NCBI RefSeq assembly: GCF_035920345.1
Contig: NZ_CP109149.1
Location: forward strand, 5,456,001 to 5,520,000
Reading direction: 5' to 3'
DNA from: Nocardia vinacea
Lineage (GTDB): Bacteria; Actinomycetota; Actinomycetes; Mycobacteriales; Mycobacteriaceae
Length of the DNA: 64,000 bases
Shown here: positions 52,181 to 60,181 of the stretch, piece after piece
Numbering within the stretch: the stretch's first letter is position 1
How the letters are laid out: every line of letters begins with the position of its first letter
Notes under the pieces: model-generated
Told to the model about the DNA's origin: nothing
Database searches by the model: none
The model's input: the letters and a program-made list of their open reading frames with translations, nothing else
Translations under genes and position numbers: made by a program

Positions 52181-52267
52181 TCAGAGCAGCGAGTGGACCA
52201 GAACGCTGACGACACCGGTGAGAAGGTTGCCTATGATCGGCAGCAGACCGCTGATGAGACCGCCCAT
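52181..52267 (-). CDS. Hydrophobic microprotein (copy A)
   Basis: 28 aa: MGGLISGLLPIIGNLLTG then VVSVLVHSLL. AGGAAGAGGTC lies about nine bases before ATG 52267. It has no charged residue apart from one His, with glycines and leucines spaced for a membrane or amphipathic helix. Paired with copy B downstream and separated from it by a strong hairpin. The ice-binding-domain gene is divergent from it. Function unknown. Confidence 0.5.
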   Translation of the reverse strand: MGGLISGLLPIIGNLLTGVVSVLVHSLL

Positions 52268-52677
52268 GTTTTGTTTGACCTCTTCCTGTTTGGTGATTGG
52301 TGGTGCCCCCAAGGACGGGCCTCGAGGGCGCTTGCGTGGTCGCCCGCCAGAAGAGGGATCGCGCAGTGTATTTGCGAACCGCTGATACTTCCGTGGCGAG
52401 ACTCGACCGTGACACCGATCCAGTAGCAAGCAAACTGACGCGAGCATCGCCCACGCCCCGCTGCATCGGCATCGGCATCGAAAGGTACTTCGTAAGTCGA
52501 TAGACCCTGGATGGGTTAATTTCTGGCTTCGTCTTATCGGCGTGGTCGGGCCGGTTTGGAAGCTTCTAGACCAGCGGTGGGCAAATCGCGACGGACCGAC
52601 CCATCCACGCATCCCAGTTGCATCGAAGACAGACAGTGACATTCACACGTGTGCCGTTCAACGGCGAAGGGAAGCCA
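52268..52677. other. Divergent promoter region
   Basis: 410 bases between the divergent microprotein A gene and the ice-binding-domain gene. No gene is supported. A short CATCGG triple repeat (about 52466-52481) is seen. Promoters for both directions should lie here, but I cannot name -10/-35 pairs with confidence. Confidence 0.4.
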
Positions 52678-53889
52678 GTGACATTGCCGTCCAACTCGCC
52701 CCGGGCGCGTCCGGTCGGACGATTGATCATCGCTGCGGTGACGGTTGTGACCGCCACAGTTCTGTTGATATTCAATGGAACAGCGTCAGCGGCCCAGCCC
52801 CCTGTCGGGTTGGGGACAGCCGCGTCCTTCGCGGTACTGGCGGGCCAGACGGTCACCAACACGGGGCCTACGATCATCGCCGGTGATGTGGGGGTCAGCC
52901 CGGGGAGTGCGATTACCGGGTTTCCGCCGGGACTTATTACCCCCGGAACGGGAACCTTCCACGCTGCCGACGCGGTGGCGTTGCAAGCGCAAACGGATCT
53001 GACTACGGCATATAACGATGCTGCGGGTCGCGGTCCCGCCACCGCTGCTCCCCCAGATCTCGGCGGCCAAACACTGGTCGCGGGGGTGTACAACACGGCG
53101 GGCCCCATGGGCCTAACCGGGACAGTCACCCTCGATGGGCAAAATGATCCCAACTCGGTCTGGATCTTCCAAGCGGGATCTACGTTGATCACGGCATCGA
53201 ACAGCACGGTCGCCCTCATCAACGGGGCCTCACCGTGCAACGTCTTCTGGCAGGTGGGTAGCTCCGCGACACTGGGCACCAACACCACCTTCGTCGGAAC
53301 CATCATGGCGTTGACCTCGATCTCGGCGCAGACCGGAACCATCGTGGAGGGACGGCTTTTGGCGCGAAACGGCTCGGTCACCCTGGACAACAACAGGATC
53401 ACCCGACCCAACTGCACTATCCCACCGACGTCCACGACGACAGCACCGCCGACAACGACAACGACCGGGCCGCCGACAACGACGACCGGGCCGCCGACAA
53501 CGTTGCCGACAACGCCGGCGACAACCATCCCCGTCCCCGGCGGCGGTGGCGGAGTTATTCCCGTCCCCGGCGGCGGTGGCGGAGTTATCCCCATCCCCAT
53601 CCCTATTCCCATCCCCATCCCCATTCCGATTCCCGAGGGCGGTATTCCCGGTATCGGTATTCCGGGTCTTCCCGGTGGTCCAGGTGGACCGGGTGGCCCG
53701 GGTGGACCGGGTGAGCAGGGACCCGGTGAGCAGGGACCGGGTGAGCAGGGACCCGGCGAGCAAGGACCCGGCGAGCAAGGACCCGGCGAGCAAGGACCCG
53801 GCGAGCAAGGACCCGGCGAGCAAGGACCCGGCGGTGGCGGGGACGTTCCCGAAGGGTCTCCGGAAACGGGTGGCGGTGGTACTGCCTAG
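52678..53889 (+). CDS. Secreted ice-binding-domain (DUF3494) protein with Thr/Pro and Gly-rich repeats
   Basis: 403 aa. A signal-like start ([20 protein letters not shown]) is followed by a DUF3494 beta-helix domain (residues 40-240): [58 protein letters not shown] and [19 protein letters not shown]. Then come [10 protein letters not shown] linkers, [10 protein letters not shown] units, an IPIP run, GGP triplets and eight GEQGP units ending [11 protein letters not shown]3494 includes antifreeze and adhesin proteins; binding of ice is not implied here. GTG 52678 has GAAGGGAAG before it. A strong terminator follows. Confidence 0.85.
   Translation: MTLPSNSPRARPVGRLIIAAVTVVTATVLLIFNGTASAAQPPVGLGTAASFAVLAGQTVTNTGPTIIAGDVGVSPGSAITGFPPGLITPGTGTFHAADAVALQAQTDLTTAYNDAAGRGPATAAPPDLGGQTLVAGVYNTAGPMGLTGTVTLDGQNDPNSVWIFQAGSTLITASNSTVALINGASPCNVFWQVGSSATLGTNTTFVGTIMALTSISAQTGTIVEGRLLARNGSVTLDNNRITRPNCTIPPTSTTTAPPTTTTTGPPTTTTGPPTTLPTTPATTIPVPGGGGGVIPVPGGGGGVIPIPIPIPIPIPIPIPEGGIPGIGIPGLPGGPGGPGGPGGPGEQGPGEQGPGEQGPGEQGPGEQGPGEQGPGEQGPGEQGPGGGGDVPEGSPETGGGGTA
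53710..53829 (+). repeat. 15-nt tandem repeat encoding GEQGP
   Basis: Eight contiguous copies of a 15-base unit (GGTGAGCAGGGACCC-like) encode Gly-Glu-Gln-Gly-Pro. The Gly spacing is 3,2,3,2, so it is not a collagen triplet register, unlike the GGP run just before it. Later copies (from about 53755) are nearly identical at DNA level (GGCGAGCAAGGACCC), a sign of recent expansion. Confidence 0.85.
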
Positions 53890-53948
53890 CCTGGGCAATT
53901 CACCGTTTTCCGGCATTGTGTACCGGTAGACAGCGAAAGGTGCTCTAA

Positions 53949-53985
53949 CGGGTGGCCGGGAGGGTTTTCACCTCCCGGCCACCCG
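53949..53985 (+). terminator. Hairpin terminator after the ice-binding-domain gene
   Basis: A 15-bp perfect stem (CGGGTGGCCGGGAGG / CCTCCCGGCCACCCG) with loop GTTTTCA, 60 bases past the stop. Confidence 0.88.
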
Positions 53986-54104
53986 TATGTGGCAGTGTCG
54001 CGTCACACACGGTGGCCATCATCGAGCGTTCACGGTGGCGGGGTTCCCGATCGCCCAGTCGGAGAAAGAATTTCGGGTAGGCCTCGGCGGCCTTCCGAAG
54101 CGCT

Positions 54105-54383
54105 TCACATGCTCATTTCCACCGGCCCCGGAACTGCGGATAAACAAAAAGGGGGATCAACCCAGATCACATCCTGGCCGAGTAGATGCGCAGACATGTC
54201 GGCGACGTTCGGCTTGTCGAACAGGCTCAGATGAGTTGTCTCCACACCAGATTCGGAGAACGCGGCATAGAAAGCGTCGATGCTGGCTTGCCGGTCGCCA
54301 GTTCTGGTAGTGATGAAGCACAGTCGAGCACGGGACTGCCCTCCGGCGAGATCGAACGCATACCGGAATACCGGCGACGGCAA
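54105..54383 (-). pseudogene. Peptidase S51 (peptidase E-like) fragment
   Basis: The frame reads RARLCFITTRTGDRQASIDA, FYAAFSESGVETTHLSLFDK and HLLGQDVIWV, matching the N-terminal third of actinobacterial peptidase E-like (type 1 glutamine amidotransferase fold) proteins. After DVIWV, where the family has GGGNT, the sequence runs out into DPPFCLSAVPGP and stops. The nucleophile half is lost. It sits next to a second broken gene. Confidence 0.6.
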
Positions 54384-54407
54384 CCACGGATCCCGCGCCC
54401 GATTGAA

Positions 54408-54537
54408 ACCTCGCGCTCAGACCGCATCGTGTTCCGGAGATATCGGTGGCGAGCGCGGGTTGCACCGATTCGCCCGGCCAGCAGTCGTGCCAGCGTCGTT
54501 TGCCAGTGCCGGGCAGCCCGCCGATAACGATAAGCAT
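54408..54537 (-). pseudogene. P-loop kinase fragment with a frameshift in Walker A
   Basis: From ATG 54537 the frame begins MLIVIGGLPGTGK, a Walker A start, but then loses sense. Shifting frame by two bases right after GTGK gives TLARLLAGRIGATRARHRYL, the normal continuation (GK-S/T-TLARLLA) of AAA-type small kinases, so one base is missing. The rest of the kinase is absent; the DNA runs into the peptidase fragment. Confidence 0.65.
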
Positions 54538-54592
54538 GCGGTCATGCTGCCGCTACCAGCTTGGGAGGACGTGATCCGTTCTGCGACAGGCG

Positions 54593-54982
54593 CTACCCAT
54601 GGGTGACGCCGGCCTCTAGGCCGAAGGCGATGATTCGGGTCGGGTGGATGCGGATCATTTCTCGGGAGACGCCGGAGATATAAGGCTCTACGTCGGTCAA
54701 TTGTTCTGCGGTGCCTCGGATTTCGAGGCAGCGAACGCGCCAGGGTTGGACGGAAGCGACGTCGTCGACGACGAAGGCGATGCGGTTGTTGGTGGCGATG
54801 TTGCGGAATTTCCAGGACTTGCCCATATTCCAGCCCGCGATATCGATGGTGCCGAGTTCGGCGTTGTAGCGGAAGCCGACCGGGCTGTTCTGGGGTGAGC
54901 CGTCGGGGCGTACGGTCGCCAGTCGGCCCAGGCGCTGGGTGGCCAGGTAGTCGATCTGTTCGGGTGTCAGTGCTGCACTCAT
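54593..54982 (-). CDS. PPOX-class F420-dependent oxidoreductase
   Basis: 129 aa split-barrel protein. Seen: LTPEQIDYLATQRLGRLATV, DGSPQNSPVGFRYNAELGTI, SWKFRNIATNNRIAFVVDDV and RCLEIRGTAEQL. This is the F420/FMN-binding pyridoxamine-5'-phosphate-oxidase-like fold common in mycolate-making actinomycetes; F420 use is inferred from the subfamily. ATG 54982 starts at the family N-terminus. It lies downstream of fadD36 on the same strand, about 40 bases away. Confidence 0.85.
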   Translation of the reverse strand: MSAALTPEQIDYLATQRLGRLATVRPDGSPQNSPVGFRYNAELGTIDIAGWNMGKSWKFRNIATNNRIAFVVDDVASVQPWRVRCLEIRGTAEQLTDVEPYISGVSREMIRIHPTRIIAFGLEAGVTHG

Positions 54983-55025
54983 ACCGGCGACCGTAGAACC
55001 TGAACCGAAGTAGAGGTCAAGCTGT

Positions 55026-56453
55026 TCAGCCGAGCAGCTTCTTCTGCACCTTCCCCATGGCATTGCGCGGCAGGGAATCCACCACGCGGACCTCGCGCGG
55101 GCGCTTGTGTACCGAAAGCTGTTCGGCCACATGCTCGATGAGAGCCTTCTCGATGGAATCCGCTGCGGCACCTCGCAATACGACGTACGCGACGATCCGC
55201 TGTCCCAGATCGGCGTCGGGGAGCCCTACTACCGCAACCTCGGCCACATCCGGATGTCCGAGCAGTACGGTCTCGACTTCGCCCGCGCCGATGCGATAGC
55301 CACCGGACTTGATGAGATCGACCGATTCCCGGCCCACAATGCGGTGGAAACCATCGGCATCGATGGCCGCGACATCACCGGTCTTGAACCAGCCGTCCTC
55401 GGTCCAGCATTCGGCGGTCGCCTCGGCCCGGTTGCGGTAACCGTCGAACAGCATCGGACCGCGAACCTGCAGGCCACCGATGCTCTCGCCGTCATGCGCG
55501 ACATCCGCACCGGCCTCGTCCAGCAACCGGGTCTCGACACCAGCGACGGGCGTGCCGACCCATCCGGGACGGCGCTCCCCATCGAACCGAGTGGACAGCG
55601 TGATCATCGTTTCGCTCATCCCGTACCGCTCGATCGGCGCGTGCCCGGTGAGTTCGCGCAGCCGCTCGAATACCGGCACCGGCAGCGGCGCACTACCCGA
55701 GACGAGCAGCCGAGCAGCACGCAATTTCCTTGCGGCATCGGGATCTTCGACAACGCGCGACCACACGGTCGGCACCCCGAAATACAGCGTGCCACGCGCG
55801 TCCGCATATGCCTGCGGTGTCGGCTTCCCGGTGTGGATCAGCGGGCTGCCCACCCGCAGCGGCCCGAGCACACCGAGGATCAGCCCGTGCACGTGGAACA
55901 GCGGAAGACCGTGCACCAGAACGTCATTCGGCGTCCAGGCCCACGCGTCCGCGAGCGCATCGAGCCCGGCGGCAATGGCACCGCGATTGAGCACAACCCC
56001 CTTGGGCAGACCGGTGGTCCCCGAGGTGTACAGCACGAATGCCGGTGTGGCGGCGTCGGGTTCGGGATAGGTATGCCACGAGCGCGCGTGCACGCGCACC
56101 GGAACGACCGGTAGATCCGTCCCTTCCGGCGCCTCGCCCAACCACGCCTGCGCACCGGAGTCGGCGAGAATATGCGCCAGTTCGGCGGTCCCCGAATCCG
56201 GTGGCACCGGCACCACCGTCACCCCGGCGATGAGGCAGCCGACCACCGCGAGAACCGTGGTCACGGTCGGTCGCGCCAGTACCGCCACCCGATCAGCGCG
56301 TGCGATGCGCTCGGCCACCGAGGTTGCCGCACCGAGCAGATCACTGCGCGACAATGTCACCCCGTCGATGGTGACGGCATCCGGTATGTCCGCTCCCCCG
56401 GCGACAGCGAGCGGATCGAGCGAACTAAGCAGCAGCGGCGGACCGAACGACAT
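55026..56453 (-). CDS. fadD36: Acyl-CoA synthetase FadD36-like
   Basis: 475 aa, very close to the size of Rv1193. ANL-superfamily motifs: FVLYTSGTTGLPKGVVLNRG, ERYGMSETMITLSTR, GWFKTGDVAAIDADGFHRIV and ESVDLIKSGGYRIGAGEVE, with the catalytic Lys near the end (LPRNAMGKVQKKLL). It activates a short or medium acid, malonate-type in some relatives; the substrate is not certain. It is divergent from the first DUF2236 gene, sharing the region with its operator. Confidence 0.88.
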   Translation of the reverse strand: MSFGPPLLLSSLDPLAVAGGADIPDAVTIDGVTLSRSDLLGAATSVAERIARADRVAVLARPTVTTVLAVVGCLIAGVTVVPVPPDSGTAELAHILADSGAQAWLGEAPEGTDLPVVPVRVHARSWHTYPEPDAATPAFVLYTSGTTGLPKGVVLNRGAIAAGLDALADAWAWTPNDVLVHGLPLFHVHGLILGVLGPLRVGSPLIHTGKPTPQAYADARGTLYFGVPTVWSRVVEDPDAARKLRAARLLVSGSAPLPVPVFERLRELTGHAPIERYGMSETMITLSTRFDGERRPGWVGTPVAGVETRLLDEAGADVAHDGESIGGLQVRGPMLFDGYRNRAEATAECWTEDGWFKTGDVAAIDADGFHRIVGRESVDLIKSGGYRIGAGEVETVLLGHPDVAEVAVVGLPDADLGQRIVAYVVLRGAAADSIEKALIEHVAEQLSVHKRPREVRVVDSLPRNAMGKVQKKLLG

Positions 56454-56536
56454 TCGCTCACGCTACTTCGGCACGACATCGCACCACCACGCTCCCCCTT
56501 GACGACAACGTGACGGTTGACACACCCATGAGACGG

Positions 56537-56563
56537 TGAGAACGTCTAAGCAATTCCTTCTCA
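56537..56563. promoter_or_regulatory. TetR-type operator at DUF2236 gene 1
   Basis: TGAGAA (56537-56542) and TTCTCA (56558-56563) form an inverted repeat spanning 27 bases, the same span as the sites before the other two DUF2236 genes. An extra TGAGAC half-site lies at 56529. TTGACA is at 56517-56522. Confidence 0.65.
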
Positions 56564-56584
56564 ACGATGAGCACGGGGTCGACA

Positions 56585-57436
56585 ATGACCAGCCCGTTTC
56601 GTAAACCCGAGTCCACACCCGCCGAGGACGCCTTCGATATCGAGCGATACCTCGACGGTGTCGCCGCGTTCTTCGGCGGAACGGCGAATGTCATCATGCA
56701 GCTCAGTACGTTGCCGGTCGGCTACGGCGTGCTGGAGAGCACCGTCGACAGCGGCAAGGTCATGCTGCATCCGATCAAGCGGCTGCGCACCACCCTCACC
56801 TACCTCGCGGTCGCCATGCTCGGCACCGACGATGAGCGCGACGTCTATCGCGAGGCCGTGAACCTGTCGCATCATTCGGTCAAGTCGACCGCGGCGAGTC
56901 CGGTCAAGTACAACGCCTTCGATCCCGAACTGCAGCTCTGGGTGGCCGCCTGTCTCTATTGGGGCGCCCGCGATCTCTATGAGCGCATGCACGGACCGAT
57001 GAACGACGCCGACGCGGAAGCCTTCTACCGCTACGGATCTCGGCTCGGCACCACGCTGCAAATGCGTCCGGAAATGTGGCCCGCCGACCGTGTCGCCTTC
57101 GACGAGTACTGGACCGAACATCTCGCGAAGACCACCATCGATCCCCCGATCCGCGACTACTTCAACGATCTGATCGATCTGAAGATGCTCCCGCGCCCCG
57201 CCCGCTTACTGTTCGCCCGCTTCCAGCGCTTCGTGGTCACCGGCTTGCTGCCGGCGCATCTGCGCGACCAGATGGGCATGACCTGGACCGCGGACGACGA
57301 TCGGAAACTCGCCAGAATTATGCACACCACCGGCTCGATCACCGCACGAATGCCTAAGCAGGCCAGGCTGTTTCCGATCAATGCCTACCTGTGGGATATG
57401 CGCATCCGCAGGCGGTTCGGCCTGCGGCTGGTGTGA
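56585..57436 (+). CDS. MpaB/DUF2236-type oxygenase-like protein (copy 1)
   Basis: 283 aa. Conserved with copies 2 and 3: GGTANVIMQLSTLPVGYGV, ESTVDSGKVMLHPIKRLRTT, KYNAFDPELQLWVAACLYWG, LGTTLQMRPEMWP and DLIDLKMLPRP. This is the PF09995 (ER-bound oxygenase MpaB/MpaB', rubber oxygenase) family; some members bind heme b. Several invariant His residues (HP, SH, HGP, HLR) could serve as ligands. No signal peptide is visible. ATG 56585 fits the starts of the paralogs; ATG 56567 is an alternative. Confidence 0.85.
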   Translation: MTSPFRKPESTPAEDAFDIERYLDGVAAFFGGTANVIMQLSTLPVGYGVLESTVDSGKVMLHPIKRLRTTLTYLAVAMLGTDDERDVYREAVNLSHHSVKSTAASPVKYNAFDPELQLWVAACLYWGARDLYERMHGPMNDADAEAFYRYGSRLGTTLQMRPEMWPADRVAFDEYWTEHLAKTTIDPPIRDYFNDLIDLKMLPRPARLLFARFQRFVVTGLLPAHLRDQMGMTWTADDDRKLARIMHTTGSITARMPKQARLFPINAYLWDMRIRRRFGLRLV

Positions 57437-57467
57437 TTCAGTCGGCGAAGCCGACGGGGTGGGTAAG

Positions 57468-58097
57468 TTACAGCCGGAACGAAACAACCACATGGTCGCG
57501 CGCGAACTTGCGGATCGCGGCGTCGTCGTCGAGTGGAAGGACCGTTTGCGGCGTCAGCGCCAAGGACAGCGCCGTCCGCGCGATCATCTCCGCGACCGGC
57601 TCCGGATCGTATTCGGGCAACTTGCCCTCCCCCTGCAGCCGGGTGATGAATTCGGCCACATAGTCGCGGCCGAGCTCGAGCACCGGCGCACCCTTGACCG
57701 TGAGATACGGCAGTACGATCTCCGGCTCGGTCTTCAACAACCGGTCGAGCAGCTTATTGCCGCGCAGCCCATTCAGGAAGGCGACGAACAGCTCCACGAT
57801 CTGATCCTCGGCGCCGGCATCGCGATCGACCTGCCGCTGCTGCGCCGCATCCACCTCCTCGACGAATTGCCGCGCCTGCCGCATCGCGACGGCCTGGATC
57901 AGATCGGATTTGCTCGCGAAGCGCCGGTAGAGCGTGGCCAGCGAAAGCCCACACCGCCGCGCGACCTCCACCATGCTGGTCCGCTTGATACCGAAGTCCA
58001 GGAACGCCAGCAGAGCGGCATCCAGCACCCGTGTCTGGTTGCGGTCCTCCGGGCCGGTGCTGCGCACCAGTGCCAGCAGTCTGGTCAGCGTCGCCAT
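57468..58097 (-). CDS. TetR-family transcriptional regulator
   Basis: 209 aa. HTH: AALLAFLDFGIKRTSMVEVA, RRCGLSLATLYRRFASKSDL. It lies between DUF2236 copies 1 and 2 and is divergent from copy 2; the palindrome at 58212-58240 sits in the shared promoter region. The same pattern precedes all three oxygenase genes, so it probably represses all of them and itself. ATG 58097 is preceded by GGTGGAAG. The ligand is unknown; fatty or steroid-like compounds are possible. Confidence 0.9.
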   Translation of the reverse strand: MATLTRLLALVRSTGPEDRNQTRVLDAALLAFLDFGIKRTSMVEVARRCGLSLATLYRRFASKSDLIQAVAMRQARQFVEEVDAAQQRQVDRDAGAEDQIVELFVAFLNGLRGNKLLDRLLKTEPEIVLPYLTVKGAPVLELGRDYVAEFITRLQGEGKLPEYDPEPVAEMIARTALSLALTPQTVLPLDDDAAIRKFARDHVVVSFRL

Positions 58098-58211
58098 AAC
58101 TTCCACCCCTATTCCGCTCCGATGACACGATGACATCGCTAGCATCGCATGCCGTCAGTCAGCGCCACCCACGAACGCCCCCGAAAGCGTGGTTGACACC
58201 ACCGCGAGGCA

Positions 58212-58240
58212 ATGAGACGGTTTATATAGAACCTTCTCAT
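58212..58240. promoter_or_regulatory. TetR-type operator at the divergent TetR/DUF2236 gene 2 promoter
   Basis: ATGAGA-c-GGTT (58212-58222) and AACC-t-TCTCAT (58230-58240) are symmetric about 58226 with one mismatch. The TGAGA to TCTCA span is 27 bases, as at the other two sites. It contains TTTATATAGA, a possible -10 region. Confidence 0.75.
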
Positions 58241-58285
58241 CCATCCGCCTTTGTCGCGGCCGGCCACAGAAAGGCGAGGTCAACG

Positions 58286-59170
58286 ATGACCGAACCCCTC
58301 CGCAGTGCCGATTACCTGCCGACTCCCGACCGCGTCGGCCCCGCCGCCGTCGAGCCCATCACCCCGGAAACCGTCGAGAAGTACGTCGACGGAGTCGCGG
58401 CCTTCCTGGGCGGCGCCGCCAATGTGATCATGCAGCTGAGCCTGCGTCCGGTCGGGCGCGGCGTACTGGAGAGCACGGTCGATAGCGGCAAGGTCACACT
58501 GCACCCGATCAAACGGCTGCGCACCACCCTGAGCTATCTCGCCGTGGCACTGATGGGCTCCGATGAAGAGCGCGCGCTGTATCGGGAGGCGGTCAACGAA
58601 TCGCATCGACCGGTCCGCTCGACCTCGGCGAGTCCGGTGCGATACAACGCCTTCGATCCCACACTGCAACTCTGGGTCGCGGCATGCCTCTATTGGGGCA
58701 TCGACGACCTCTACACCCGCATGCACGGGCCGATGAATCCCGATGTGGCCGAGGACTTCTACCACTACTGCGCCCGGCTCGGCACCACCTTGCAGATGCG
58801 ACCGGAGATGTGGCCCGCCAATCGCGCGGATTTCCAACGGTATTGGGACGAGAACCTGCCGAAGCGCGGGATCGAACCCGCCCTGCGCGACTACTTCGAC
58901 GCACTCATCGATCTGAAGATGATGCCGCGCCCAATTCGATTCGCCTTCGCCCGACTCCAACGGTTCGTCGTAACCGGCCTGCTGCCACAGCATTTGCGTA
59001 ATGAGATGCGAATGACCTGGTCCCAGCGCGATCAGCGCCGCTTCGATCGGCTGCTGCGGATGATTTCGGCGGTGCACACCCCGCTACCGAAGCCGGTGCG
59101 AATGTTCCCGTTGAACGCCTATATGTTCGACGTTCGCCGCCGCATCCGACTGGGTAAACCGCTCGTATAA
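58286..59170 (+). CDS. MpaB/DUF2236-type oxygenase-like protein (copy 2)
   Basis: 294 aa. Same core as copy 1: GGAANVIMQLSLRPVGRGVL, HPIKRLRTTLSYLAVALMG, RYNAFDPTLQLWVAACLYWG, GTTLQMRPEMWPANR and DLIDLKMMPRPIRF. The N-terminal 30 residues differ. ATG 58286 follows GAGGTCAACG. Expressed from the promoter shared with TetR. Function as oxygenase is inferred from the family; the substrate is unknown. Confidence 0.86.
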   Translation: MTEPLRSADYLPTPDRVGPAAVEPITPETVEKYVDGVAAFLGGAANVIMQLSLRPVGRGVLESTVDSGKVTLHPIKRLRTTLSYLAVALMGSDEERALYREAVNESHRPVRSTSASPVRYNAFDPTLQLWVAACLYWGIDDLYTRMHGPMNPDVAEDFYHYCARLGTTLQMRPEMWPANRADFQRYWDENLPKRGIEPALRDYFDALIDLKMMPRPIRFAFARLQRFVVTGLLPQHLRNEMRMTWSQRDQRRFDRLLRMISAVHTPLPKPVRMFPLNAYMFDVRRRIRLGKPLV

Positions 59171-59194
59171 GGGGACCGTTTGACACGCTATCGA

Positions 59195-59231
59195 GGTGAT
59201 GAGAAGGTAAATACCAATTCTTCTCATCACC
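59195..59231. promoter_or_regulatory. TetR-type operator at DUF2236 gene 3
   Basis: Arms GGTGATGAGAAG (59195-59206) and CTTCTCATCACC (59220-59231) are perfect complements around 59213. TGAGA to TCTCA spans 27 bases. TTTGACAC precedes it at about 59179, as TTGACAC does before the other copies. Confidence 0.8.
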
Positions 59232-59274
59232 TTTCGATTTCCGCCGATCGACCCCCTGAAAGACGAGGCCAACG

Positions 59275-60144
59275 ATGACCTTGCCGCTACCCGTGGAGCC
59301 GCCCGATCCCGGACCGACCTGTCGCTACGGCACCGTCGACAACTTCGCGATGGACGAATTCTGGAGCGGCATCGCGGCCTTCCTCGGCGGGACGGCGAAT
59401 GTCATCATGCAGCTGAGCCTGCGGCCGGTCGCGTACGGCGTCATGGAGAGCACGGTCGAATCCGGCCGGATCGATGTGCACCCGTGGAAGCGGACGCGCA
59501 CCACGCTGACGTATCTCGCGGTGGCCCTGATGGGCACCGAGGAGGATCGTGCGAACTATCGCGAGGCCGTCAACGGCTCACATCGCGCAGTGCATTCCAA
59601 GCCGGGCGCCGCGGTCAAATACAACGCCTTCGACCCGAAGCTGCAACTGTGGGTCGCCGCCTGTTTGTATTGGGGCTTGGTCGATCTGGAGGAGCGGCTG
59701 CACGGGCCGATGGACGAGGACACCGCGGATGTGCTGTACCAGTACGCCGCTCGGCTCGGCACCACCCTGCAGATGCGACCGGAAATGTGGCCCCGCGACC
59801 GAAAAGCCTTCCAGGAGTACTGGAATACCACTCTCGCGACCAAGACCGTAGATGCCCGCACCCGCGCCTACTTCAACGATCTCATCGATCTGAAGATGGT
59901 CGCCTGGCCGTTGCGGATCTTCGGCCCGCTGCAGCGGTTCTTGGTGACCAGTCTGCTGCCTCCGCACCTGCGTGCCGAGATGCGCATGAACTGGAGTGAA
60001 CGCCAGGAGCGCTTCGCGAACCGACTGCTACGCGCGATCGGCGCCGTGCACCGCATACTTCCCAAGCCCGCCAGGCTCTTTCCGATGAATCTCTGCCTGT
60101 GGGATATGCGCAGGCGGCACCGTCTCGGCAAGCCGCTCGTCTGA
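59275..60144 (+). CDS. MpaB/DUF2236-type oxygenase-like protein (copy 3)
   Basis: 289 aa. Core motifs GGTANVIMQLSLRPVAYGVM, HPWKRTRTTLTYLAVALMG, KYNAFDPKLQLWVAACLYWG, GTTLQMRPEMWPRDR and DLIDLKMVAWPLRI. The most divergent copy near the N-terminus (PVEPPDPGPTCRYGTVDNF). ATG 59275 follows GAGGCCAACG. It has its own operator and promoter, 104 bases after copy 2. Confidence 0.86.
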   Translation: MTLPLPVEPPDPGPTCRYGTVDNFAMDEFWSGIAAFLGGTANVIMQLSLRPVAYGVMESTVESGRIDVHPWKRTRTTLTYLAVALMGTEEDRANYREAVNGSHRAVHSKPGAAVKYNAFDPKLQLWVAACLYWGLVDLEERLHGPMDEDTADVLYQYAARLGTTLQMRPEMWPRDRKAFQEYWNTTLATKTVDARTRAYFNDLIDLKMVAWPLRIFGPLQRFLVTSLLPPHLRAEMRMNWSERQERFANRLLRAIGAVHRILPKPARLFPMNLCLWDMRRRHRLGKPLV

Positions 60145-60181
60145 GCTCACCCACCCCGCCGGCTCCGCCGGCTGCCATCCC

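Noticed and set aside
53602..53829. Collagen-like domain
   Set aside because: Only the short GGP run keeps a Gly every third residue; the GEQGP array has period five and breaks the triplet register.
53860..53889. SPETG near the C-terminus as a sortase sorting signal
   Set aside because: No hydrophobic helix or basic tail follows; the protein ends after GGGGTA, so it does not fit a cell-wall sorting signal.
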